A DNA stretch of 38,255 nucleotides from Acetobacteraceae bacterium (GTDB taxonomy: Bacteria > Pseudomonadota > Alphaproteobacteria > Acetobacterales > Acetobacteraceae), in NCBI GenBank assembly GCA_021732665.1, contig JAKFUL010000007.1, forward strand, positions 1 to 38,255, read 5' to 3'. The position numbers and the translations under genes are program-made. The notes under the pieces were generated by a model. That model saw only the letters and a list, made by a program, of their open reading frames with translations, had not been told where the DNA came from and did not search any database. Position 1 is the stretch's first letter. Every line of letters begins with the position of its first letter. This document shows, in pieces, positions 15,862-23,058 of the stretch.

Positions 15862-16918
15862 CATCATCCTCCACGATGGTCGCGGCATCCGCCGCCCAGG
15901 CCATGCGCAGCGCCTCACCCACCGCGGGCTCCACCGCGGCGCGCCAGGCCGGCTGATGCACGCGGATCGGCCCGATCGGCGTCTCCAGCACCACCGCATG
16001 CCCGGCGCCCAGATAGGCGGAGGAGAGCACGCGCCCTTCCAGCACATTGTCGCCTTCCTGTGCCAGGGCGATCTTCTCCGGGCGCAGCGAGAGCAGCACC
16101 TCCTCACCCAGGCGGGCCGCGCCGAAATGCCGCAGCCGCAGGGGACCGCATTGCACGGCGATATGCTCGGGCCCCACCTCGCGCACCACGCCTCGCAGAA
16201 AATTGGACTTGCCCAGGAAATCCGCCACGAAGCGGGTGCGCGGATGTTCGTACAACGCGGCCGGCGCGCCCTTCTGGATGATCCGGCCATGGTTGAGGAT
16301 CGCGACCTCATCGGAGAGCGACAGTGCCTCCTCCTGGTCATGCGTCACGTTGACGAAGGTTCGGCCGACGCGTCGGTGCAGCGCGCGCAACTCCTCCTGC
16401 AACTCGGCGCGGAGTTTCTTGTCGAGTGCCGAGAGCGGCTCGTCCAGCAACAGCAATGCCGGGTCGAAGACCAACGCGCGGGCCAGCGCCACACGCTGCT
16501 GCTGGCCGCCCGAGAGCTGCTTCGGCAGGCGTTCGGCGAAGCCCATGAGCTGCACGAGATCGAGCGCCGCGCGCACTTTCCCCTCCCGCTCCGCCCGCCC
16601 CAACCCGCGCACGCGCAACGGGAAGGCGATGTTTTCAGCCACGGTCATGTGCGGAAACAGCGCATAGCCCTGGAAGACCATGCCGAAGGCGCGCTTTTCC
16701 GGCGGCAGGGCGGTGATGTCGCGGCCATCCAGCAGCAGCCGGCCCGCCGTGGGCTCGGTAAACCCCGCGATCATCATCAGGATGGTGGTCTTGCCCGAGC
16801 CAGAGGGGCCGAGCAGGGTGAGGAAGCTGCCGCCCTCGACGGCGAGATCGGCGCCCTCCACCGCCACGAAATTGCCGTAGCTTTTGGCCAGCCCGCGAAG
16901 CTCCAGTGCTACGCTCAA
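15851..16918 (-). CDS. ABC transporter ATPase (PotA-like)
   Basis: 355 aa ATPase of the polyamine/iron/sulfate importer group. Walker A is GPSGSGKTT near residue 38, Q-loop VFQGYALFPHMTV, signature LSGGQQQRVALARAL, Walker B LLLLDEPLSALD, H-loop VTHDQEEAL. A C-terminal TOBE-like domain starts around residue 245 (FLGKSNFLRGVV). The start codon is TTG at 16918 and overlaps the aldolase stop as TTGA; no better start is available. The ATPase gene lies ahead of the permeases, as in many potABCD operons, but here it is separated from the binding-protein gene by two enzyme genes. Confidence 0.93.
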   Translation of the reverse strand: MSVALELRGLAKSYGNFVAVEGADLAVEGGSFLTLLGPSGSGKTTILMMIAGFTEPTAGRLLLDGRDITALPPEKRAFGMVFQGYALFPHMTVAENIAFPLRVRGLGRAEREGKVRAALDLVQLMGFAERLPKQLSGGQQQRVALARALVFDPALLLLDEPLSALDKKLRAELQEELRALHRRVGRTFVNVTHDQEEALSLSDEVAILNHGRIIQKGAPAALYEHPRTRFVADFLGKSNFLRGVVREVGPEHIAVQCGPLRLRHFGAARLGEEVLLSLRPEKIALAQEGDNVLEGRVLSSAYLGAGHAVVLETPIGPIRVHQPAWRAAVEPAVGEALRMAWAADAATIVEDDDAA

Positions 16919-17703
16919 TCCTTGTAGTCCGGCTGTTCGCGATCGAGTTTTCGCCGCAGCGCCTGCCAGGGCAGCCAGCCCTTGTTGTGACTGGATTTGT
17001 ATTGCTTCGACGTCCGCTCCACCACCTGCGTCGGCGGCAGCAGCAGCGGCGCGCCGGAGCTTTGCGCGGCGAGCTGAATCCGGCAGGCCATCTCAAGATA
17101 GTACATCCAGTAGAACGCCTCGGCGACGGTGCGGCCGGCGGTCAGCAGCCCATGATTGCGCAGCACCATGCAGGGCTTGTCACCCATATGCGCCACCAGC
17201 CGCTCGCGCTCGGCAAGGTTGTCGTCAGCGGCGATGCCCTCGTAATCGTGATACGCGACGCGGCCGTGGAACTCGGTGCTGATCTGGTTCAGGGGCAGGA
17301 TCCCGCCGGTTTGCGCCGCCACCGCCATGCCGGCCAGCGTGTGGGTGTGCATCACGCAGGCCGCGTTCGGCGCGCCGCGATGCAGCGCCGAATGGATGAC
17401 GAAGCCCGCCGGGTTCACCGGCCAGGCGGTGTCCTGCATCGGCTCGCCATCGGCATCGACCTCGACCAGGGAGCTCGCGGTGATCTCGTCGAACAGCATG
17501 CCATAGGGGTTGACCAGGAAACGGTGCCCCTCGCCGGGAATGCGCACCGAGAGATGGGTGTAGACCAGATCCGTCATGCCGAAATGGGCAATGAGGCGGT
17601 AGGCCGCGGCCAAATCCTCGCGCAGCTCCTGTTCCGTGGCGACATGGCCGATGGCGGGCGGCACGGGCGGCGGCAGGCTGGGTTTCTTGGTCATGATGTT
17701 CAT
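16915..17703 (-). CDS. Class II aldolase/adducin family protein
   Basis: 262 aa protein of the class II aldolase/adducin fold. The metal pair is His119/His121 (VMHTHTLAG) and a third His lies in VLRNHGLLTAG. In place of the catalytic Glu found in sugar-phosphate aldolases (pattern S-S-E-x-x-x-H) I read AGFVIHSALH, that is Gly100 at that position in my eye alignment, so true retro-aldol chemistry is not assured. Decarboxylase, hydrolase or isomerase activity is possible. The ATG at 17703 lies one base after the dehydrogenase stop; MTKKP at 17694 is an alternative. Its place beside a 2-hydroxyacid dehydrogenase and an importer suggests a role in breaking down the imported organic acid. Confidence 0.85.
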   Translation of the reverse strand: MNIMTKKPSLPPPVPPAIGHVATEQELREDLAAAYRLIAHFGMTDLVYTHLSVRIPGEGHRFLVNPYGMLFDEITASSLVEVDADGEPMQDTAWPVNPAGFVIHSALHRGAPNAACVMHTHTLAGMAVAAQTGGILPLNQISTEFHGRVAYHDYEGIAADDNLAERERLVAHMGDKPCMVLRNHGLLTAGRTVAEAFYWMYYLEMACRIQLAAQSSGAPLLLPPTQVVERTSKQYKSSHNKGWLPWQALRRKLDREQPDYKD

Positions 17704-17704
17704 G

Positions 17705-18637
17705 TCAGTAGCCCAGTTCGGGGTTGAAGATTTTTTCCGGCCAGCGCCCGGCCTCGATACCGGCAATGCATTGGGCGACCCAGGCCGCGCGTTCGCGCCG
17801 CGGCGGCAGGCTGGCGACATGGGGGGTGATGGTCAGTTTTTCGTGCCCCCAGGCCGGGTTCGCGGCCGCCAGCGGCTCGGGGTCGAAGACATCGAGCACG
17901 GCGCCGGCGAGCTGGCCGCTGTCCAGCGCCGCCAGCACATCGGGCAGGTTCTGCTGCGCGCCGCGGCCGGCATTGATCAGCATGGCGCCCCTGGGAAGTT
18001 TGTCGAGCAGCGGCGTGGCGATGATGCCGCGCGTGGCTGGTGTGTCGGGCAGCAGGCAGACCAGCAATTGGGTGGCGGCCAGGAAGTCGTCCAGCGCGGC
18101 GTCGCCCACGTAATCGGTCACTCCCGGCAGCTGCTTTGCGCCCCGCGACCAGCCATGCACCGGAAAGCCCAGCCCCTGCAGCATGGCGGCGGTGCGGGCG
18201 CCCATCACGCCCAGGCCCATGATGCCCACGCTGATGTCGGGGGCCGAGGCGCAGGAAAATTCCTCCCACGCCGCACGCGACTGGGACAGCGCCATGCGCC
18301 GGCCGGCCCGCAGCAGATGCAGCGCCGCCCAGCAGACATAATCGCCCATCCGCTGCGCCGCCCCCGGCGGGGTCATGCGAATGAGCGGGATATGCGCCGG
18401 AAAATCCGGGTCGCGCACGATCAGGTCCACCCCCGCACCGGCGCCGAAGATGCAGCGCAGCCTGGGCATGGCGGCCAGCCGCCCGGGCTCCGGGTCCCAC
18501 ACCACGGCGAAATCGACCTCGTCCGGCGATACGTCGTCCCAGAACTTCACATTCAGGGCGGGCGCGATCTCGGCAAAATGCTCCGCCCATTCCTCAAACC
18601 CGGCGCGGCCGCCGGATTTCACCACCAGCGTGCTCAC
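17705..18637 (-). CDS. 2-hydroxyacid dehydrogenase (GhrA-like)
   Basis: 310 aa NAD(P)H-dependent D-2-hydroxyacid dehydrogenase resembling glyoxylate/hydroxypyruvate reductase A. It starts VSTLVVKSGG at a GTG (18637) that overlaps the stop of the binding-protein gene as GTGA. Visible motifs: FGAGAGVDLI in the substrate domain, cofactor motif GIMGLGVMGARTAAML, INAGRGAQQN with the catalytic Arg, DVFDPEPL with the Glu, and TPHVASLPPRRE with the catalytic His. Length fits GhrA. It is cytoplasmic and would interconvert a 2-keto acid and a D-2-hydroxy acid, perhaps the transported ligand or its breakdown product. Confidence 0.88.
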   Translation of the reverse strand: MSTLVVKSGGRAGFEEWAEHFAEIAPALNVKFWDDVSPDEVDFAVVWDPEPGRLAAMPRLRCIFGAGAGVDLIVRDPDFPAHIPLIRMTPPGAAQRMGDYVCWAALHLLRAGRRMALSQSRAAWEEFSCASAPDISVGIMGLGVMGARTAAMLQGLGFPVHGWSRGAKQLPGVTDYVGDAALDDFLAATQLLVCLLPDTPATRGIIATPLLDKLPRGAMLINAGRGAQQNLPDVLAALDSGQLAGAVLDVFDPEPLAAANPAWGHEKLTITPHVASLPPRRERAAWVAQCIAGIEAGRWPEKIFNPELGY

Positions 18638-19728
18638 CCGGTGATGGTATCCAGATAATCCTGGTTGGCCTGCTGGTAATTGGCGCCCCACCATTCGCCG
18701 TTCAGCGTCAATTGCAGCCGCTCATTCTCAGGGTCGGTCGGGTTGTTGGGCTTGAGCTCGGCCGGCACCTGCGCGGCGGCGGCGGGGTTGGTCGGGCCAT
18801 TGCCCAGCAGGCCAAGCAAGCCCACCTGCCCCTCGGAATTGGCCAGCATCGACGCCAGCAGCCGCTGCGCCATCTCGCCGCCGGGATTGCCGCGCGGGAT
18901 GACGAAGATGCCGGCCTGCAGCAGCCCCTGGTTCCAGATGAACTTGATCCGCCCATTGCTCTCGCGGTTCAGCACGGTGGCGCGGGTGTGCCAAATCTGG
19001 CCCATCACCGCCTCGCCGGTGCGCAGGAATTGTTCGGACTCGCTGCCCGAATTCCAGAAGACGCAGTTGCGGCGGATTTCGGCGACACGGCGCAGGGCGG
19101 CGCGGGTGTCGATGGGGTAGACCTGCTCCGGCGCGCGGCCCAGCGACATGGTCGCGGCGTCGAGCGTCGCCAGCGCGTCACGGCGCAGCAACCGCTGCCC
19201 GGGAAAGCGGCGGAGATCCCAGAAATCCGCCCAGGAGGTCGGCGCATTGGGGAACTTGCTGCTGTCATAGGCCAGCACCGAGCTGAAGGAATAGGGCGCC
19301 GCGCCATACTCCAGGGCGAAGCCCGGGCCGATCACCTTGGAGCGATCGATGATGGAATAATCCATCCGCGTCAGCAGGTTCATCCGCCCGAGCAGGAAGG
19401 AGGAGCTGGCCGAGCTGTCGCACAAATCCCAGGTCACCCGCCCACTTTCCACCATGGAACGGATGCGGCCGGCCGACGGCCCGGTGCTGTCCTGCGTCAC
19501 GGCAACGCCCGGATTGGCCGCCGTGAAGGGTGCGCCGTAGAACCGCCCAAAACCCTCATTGGCGATGCCGCCCCAGTTCACCATCACCAGTGGGCGCGAG
19601 CCTTGCGCCAGCGCGGGTGAGGCACCCAGCGCCGCCATCCCCGCCAGCCAGGCACGCCGGCTGATCTCGCCGCGTTCCAGCCGTTGCCCCAGCAATTCCA
19701 CGCAATCCTGCTGAAAACTCTGCGCCAT
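18634..19728 (-). CDS. ABC transporter substrate-binding protein (PotD-like)
   Basis: 364 aa periplasmic binding protein of the spermidine/putrescine and Fe(III) type. The N-terminus carries a twin-arginine-like signal: ERGEISRRAWLAGMAALG then ASPALAQ, with a long n-region of about 30 residues, so Tat export is plausible. The mature part contains PLVMVNWGGIANEGFGRFY, WDLCDSSASSSFLLGRM, APTSWADFWDLRRFPGQR and GEAVMGQIWHTRA, typical of this family. The ATG at 19728 has GGGAGA eight bases upstream. This is the first gene of the 14-gene minus-strand operon and is divergent from the FAD oxidoreductase at 19818. Polyamine specificity is not shown; the ligand may be another amine or carboxylate. Confidence 0.91.
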   Translation of the reverse strand: MAQSFQQDCVELLGQRLERGEISRRAWLAGMAALGASPALAQGSRPLVMVNWGGIANEGFGRFYGAPFTAANPGVAVTQDSTGPSAGRIRSMVESGRVTWDLCDSSASSSFLLGRMNLLTRMDYSIIDRSKVIGPGFALEYGAAPYSFSSVLAYDSSKFPNAPTSWADFWDLRRFPGQRLLRRDALATLDAATMSLGRAPEQVYPIDTRAALRRVAEIRRNCVFWNSGSESEQFLRTGEAVMGQIWHTRATVLNRESNGRIKFIWNQGLLQAGIFVIPRGNPGGEMAQRLLASMLANSEGQVGLLGLLGNGPTNPAAAAQVPAELKPNNPTDPENERLQLTLNGEWWGANYQQANQDYLDTITG

Positions 19729-19817
19729 GAAATTTCTCCCGATCTGGCCGGGTCTTGCAAGAACCGCGCCGCGAGGAGGAAGCTGCCATTGCGCCACGCC
19801 GCTTGGGAAGCCCTGCC
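19729..19817. promoter_or_regulatory. Divergent promoter region with palindrome
   Basis: These 89 bases separate the long minus-strand operon from the plus-strand FAD oxidoreductase and must carry or adjoin both promoters. TCTTGCAAGA at 19753-19762 is a perfect 10-base palindrome, lying within GGTCTTGCAAGAACC. It is a candidate operator for a dimeric regulator serving both directions. No regulator gene is adjacent. Sigma-70 boxes are not clear. Confidence 0.4.
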
Positions 19818-21122
19818 ATGTCGATCTTCGCCGATGATTTCAAAGCCAGGCCGTGGTGGTGGGAGGCCGCCGAGCCTCCCGCGCGCGACAACACCCTGCC
19901 CGCCGAGGCCGAGGTGCTGGTGGTGGGCGGCGGCTATGCCGGGCTCTCCGCGGCGCTCACCTTGCGCCGCCTGGGCCACGACGTGGCGGTGGTGGATGCC
20001 GAGCGCATCGGCTGGGGGGCGTCGAGCCGCAATGGCGGCATGGTCTCGGGCGGGCTGAAGGTGGCGAGGGGGCCGCTGGAGAAAATTCACGGCCCCGCCC
20101 GCGCCACGGAGATCATGAAGGCCTGCGGCGCCAGCTTCCCCTTCATCGAGGAAACCATCACCCGCGAGGGAATCGAGGCGGACTACAAGCGCGTGGGCCG
20201 CTTTGTCGGCGCCTGGACTCCCGGCCATTACAAGGTGCTGGAGGGCAGTGCCGCCCGCATCGCCGACATGTCCGGCCTGCCCACCGCCATGGTCCCGCGC
20301 GAGCGGCAGCGCGAGTTCATCGGCAGCGACCATTATCATGGCGGCATGCACGCGGCCGCCACCGGCAGCCTGCACCCCGGCAAGTATGCGCGCGGCCTGG
20401 CGGCGGCGGCGGAGCGTGCCGGGGCGCGGCTGGTGGATGGCACAAGGGTTGGCCGCATCGACAGGCAGGGTGCCGGTTTTCGCGTCACCACCGACCGCGG
20501 CGTGGCCACGGCGAAGCATGTGCTGACCGCGACCAACGGCTATTCCCACAAGGGCCCCAACCCCTGGTTCGCGCGGCGGCTGGTGCCGCTGGCCAGCTAC
20601 ATCATCGCCACCGAGGAATTGCCGCCCGAGCAGATCGAGCGGCTCTTCCCCGCCCAGCGCATGCTCAGCGACACCAAGCTGGTGCTGAACTACTTCCGGC
20701 CCTCGCCCGATGGGCGCCGCGTGCTGTGGGGCGGTCGCGCCAGCTTTTCCCAGGAAACCGCCGAACAGGCGGCGCCGCGGCTGCACGCCACCATGTGCGA
20801 GGTCTTCCCGGAACTGCGCGAGACCAGGATCACCCATGCCTGGACCGGCAATGTCGCCTTCACCTTCGACTACCTGCCGCATCTCGGTGTGCAGGATGGC
20901 GTGCATTACGCCGGCGGCTGCCAGGGCTCGGGCGTGGCCATGGCGACCTGGCTCGGCCACAACGCGGCGCTGAAGATCGCGGGGGCCGCGAATGAGAAGT
21001 TTGCCCTGGACGACCTGCCCTTCCCGACCCGGCCCTTCTACCATGGCAACCCGTGGTGGTTCCTGCCTGTCATCGGCAACTGGTATCGCCTGAAGGATCG
21101 GATCGAAAGGATGGCGGCGTGA
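19818..21122 (+). CDS. FAD-dependent amine/amino-acid oxidase-like protein (DAO family)
   Basis: 434 aa flavoprotein of the D-amino-acid-oxidase fold, closest in outline to gamma-glutamylputrescine oxidase (PuuB)-like enzymes. The dinucleotide-binding motif is VLVVGGGYAGLSAALTLRR (Gly37-39, Gly42), followed by VVDAERIGWGASSRNGGM, where the SSRNGGM stretch contacts FAD in this family. Later landmarks are TATNGYSHKG, AWTGNVAFTFDYLPHLG and YAGGCQGSGVAMATWLG, the C-terminal FAD-binding segment. I start at ATG 19818 (MSIFADDF); the 21-codon upstream extension lacks family character. It overlaps the cupin gene at its stop (TGATG). It is divergent from the Pot-type operon, so an amine substrate would be a consistent guess. 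Confidence 0.9.
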   Translation: MSIFADDFKARPWWWEAAEPPARDNTLPAEAEVLVVGGGYAGLSAALTLRRLGHDVAVVDAERIGWGASSRNGGMVSGGLKVARGPLEKIHGPARATEIMKACGASFPFIEETITREGIEADYKRVGRFVGAWTPGHYKVLEGSAARIADMSGLPTAMVPRERQREFIGSDHYHGGMHAAATGSLHPGKYARGLAAAAERAGARLVDGTRVGRIDRQGAGFRVTTDRGVATAKHVLTATNGYSHKGPNPWFARRLVPLASYIIATEELPPEQIERLFPAQRMLSDTKLVLNYFRPSPDGRRVLWGGRASFSQETAEQAAPRLHATMCEVFPELRETRITHAWTGNVAFTFDYLPHLGVQDGVHYAGGCQGSGVAMATWLGHNAALKIAGAANEKFALDDLPFPTRPFYHGNPWWFLPVIGNWYRLKDRIERMAA

Positions 21123-21541
21123 TGGAAGTGATCCGCATGGGCGCGCTGGAGATCCGCTTCCTGCGCAGCGGGCACGACACCGGCGGCGCCCTGGACATGT
21201 TCGAGCTGGTCGTCCCACCCGGCGCCCGCGTGCCGGCCGCGCATCACCATGAGAGCTGGGAGGAGACCGTCTATGGCCTGGAAGGCGAAATGAGCTGGAT
21301 CATCGCCGGCGAGGAGACAACGACCGGCCCGGGCGGCCATGCCTTCATCCCGCGCGGCGTGGTCCACCAGTTCGTCAATCGCGGCGCGACCACGGCACGG
21401 GCGTTGAGCGTTCTGACGCCAGGCGTGCTCGGGCCGGGTTACTTCCGCGAGTTGGCGGCGCTGATCAATGCCGGGCAGCCCGACCCGGCAGCGCTCGGCG
21501 CCATCATGCGCCGCCACGGACTGATCCCCGCGCCGGGATGA
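21122..21541 (+). CDS. Cupin-domain protein
   Basis: 139 aa small single-domain cupin. The metal-binding motif is visible as AAHHHESWEETVYGLEGEMSW (cupin motif 1, His-His-His and Glu), followed by GPGGHAFIPRGVVHQFVNRG (motif 2 with its His). The ATG at 21122 shares one base with the oxidase stop codon (TGATG), so it is translated with it. Function could be a metal-dependent dioxygenase/isomerase or a binding protein acting on the oxidase product; sequence alone does not decide. The 111 bases after it hold no gene and no clear terminator. Confidence 0.87.
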   Translation: MEVIRMGALEIRFLRSGHDTGGALDMFELVVPPGARVPAAHHHESWEETVYGLEGEMSWIIAGEETTTGPGGHAFIPRGVVHQFVNRGATTARALSVLTPGVLGPGYFRELAALINAGQPDPAALGAIMRRHGLIPAPG

Positions 21542-21652
21542 CGCCGCGCCCTTGCATCCCACCCTCGATGAATGCCACCTATACGGCAATGAGGAAGGGA
21601 GGCGGCAAGGAGCGGTTCCGGGTCTGCCTCCACCGCCCGGGAGAGACATTGC

Positions 21653-22633
21653 ATGCAACGCCGCACGCTCATCGCCGCCACCAGCGCCCTGCCCTTTGCC
21701 GCGAGCGCCCAGGGCTTCGTCCCACAGAACGCCGAATGCATCGCCCCCGCGGCCCCCGGCGGCGGCTTCGACGTCACCTGCCGGCTGACCACGCGCATGC
21801 TCTCCGAGCTCAACCTGGTGCCCAGCCCGATCCGCACCCAGAACATGCCCGGCGGCATCGGCGCGGTGGCGATCAACCACATCAACGCCCAGCGCCCGGC
21901 CGACCCGAATGTGCTGGTCGCCTTCTCCACCGGCTCCTGGCTGAACATGGCGCAGCGCCGCTTCGGCCGCTTCGCCGAGAATGACGTGCGCTGGATCGGT
22001 GCGATCGGCGCCGATTACGGCGTCATCGCGGTGCGCCGCGACAGCCGGTTCCAGAATCTGGGCGACCTCATCGCGGCGTTTCGGGAGAACATCTCCGCCA
22101 TCCCCATCGGCTCCTCCGGCGCGGTGGGCAGCCAGGACTGGACCAAGGTGGCGCTGCTGGCCCGCGCCGCCGGGCAGGACCCCAGGCGGATGCGCTATGT
22201 GCCCTTCGAGGGCGGCGGCGCCGCCATGGCGGCCCTGCTGGGCGGGCATATCCAGGTCTTCCCCGGCGATGCCTCGGAAATCCGCGGCCAGTTCGATGCC
22301 GGCGAGATCCGCATCCTGGCGGTGCTCTCGGCCCAACGCCTGCCCGGCTTCCTGTCGGTGGTGCCGACCGCCAGGGAGCAGGGCCTCGATGTCGAATGGC
22401 CGATCATCCGGGGTTTCTATGGCCCGCCGCGGATGCCCGACGCGGCCTATAATTACTGGGTGGATGTGCTGAAGCGGCTGCACGCCCACCCCGCCTGGCC
22501 GGAGGCGCGCGCCGCCCAGGGGCTGTTCGAGTTCAACATGGTCGGCGAGGAGTTTTCCCAATTGGCCAAGCGCCGCACCGAGGAATACCGCACGCTCGCC
22601 CGCGAGGTCGGCCTGATCCAGCCGACGCAATGA
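21653..22633 (+). CDS. Tripartite tricarboxylate transporter binding protein (TctC family)
   Basis: 326 aa periplasmic binding protein of the Bug/TctC family, which captures carboxylates such as citrate, aromatic acids or similar compounds. The N-terminus MQRRTLIAATSALPFAASAQ is a signal peptide with an Arg pair. Family signatures are APAAPGGGFDVTCRLTTR (ligand-binding loop), NMPGGIGAVAINHI, and GGGAAMAALLGGHIQVFPGD, LPGFLSVVPTAREQGLDVEW further on. GGGAGAG precedes the ATG. The gene overlaps the TctB-family gene by four bases (ATGA), so binding protein and both membrane subunits form a C-B-A unit. Confidence 0.92.
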   Translation: MQRRTLIAATSALPFAASAQGFVPQNAECIAPAAPGGGFDVTCRLTTRMLSELNLVPSPIRTQNMPGGIGAVAINHINAQRPADPNVLVAFSTGSWLNMAQRRFGRFAENDVRWIGAIGADYGVIAVRRDSRFQNLGDLIAAFRENISAIPIGSSGAVGSQDWTKVALLARAAGQDPRRMRYVPFEGGGAAMAALLGGHIQVFPGDASEIRGQFDAGEIRILAVLSAQRLPGFLSVVPTAREQGLDVEWPIIRGFYGPPRMPDAAYNYWVDVLKRLHAHPAWPEARAAQGLFEFNMVGEEFSQLAKRRTEEYRTLAREVGLIQPTQ

Positions 22634-23058
22634 TCGCCGACCGCATCCTGGGCGTGGTGCTCATGGCGCTGGGCCTGGTTGCAGCCTGGTCGGCCATGCA
22701 GCTGGAGGTGCCCTTCGCGGCTGATCCGCTGGGGCCCTCGCCCTTCCCCGCCACGGTTGCGCTGGTGATGGCGCTGTGCGGCTTGGGGATGGTGCTGCGG
22801 CCGGTCCATGGCTTTTCCCGTCCGGAGCGGCTGGCGGCCCCGCCGCTGCTGGTGCTGGCGATGATCGGCTACGCCCTGCTGATGGTGCCGCTGGGCTTCA
22901 TGATCGCCTCGGCGCTGATGGCCACCGTGGTGGCCCTGTTGTTCGGCGCGCGGATGGCGGCCGCCGGCGTGGTGGGGGTGACCACGGCGGTGGCGCTGTG
23001 GCTGCTCTTCGACAAGCTTCTGGACCTGCCGCTGCCCAAGGGGATCCTGCCGCTGTGA
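22630..23058 (+). CDS. Tripartite tricarboxylate transporter small membrane subunit (TctB family)
   Basis: 142 aa integral membrane protein with four hydrophobic segments (about residues 5-22, 40-56, 72-98 and 105-128). The motif DPLGPSPFPATVALVMALCGLGM is typical of TctB after the first helix. It starts at ATGA overlapping the binding-protein stop, and its own TGA shares one base with the TctA ATG. It supports the large subunit in sodium- or proton-driven uptake. Confidence 0.88.
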   Translation: MIADRILGVVLMALGLVAAWSAMQLEVPFAADPLGPSPFPATVALVMALCGLGMVLRPVHGFSRPERLAAPPLLVLAMIGYALLMVPLGFMIASALMATVVALLFGARMAAAGVVGVTTAVALWLLFDKLLDLPLPKGILPL

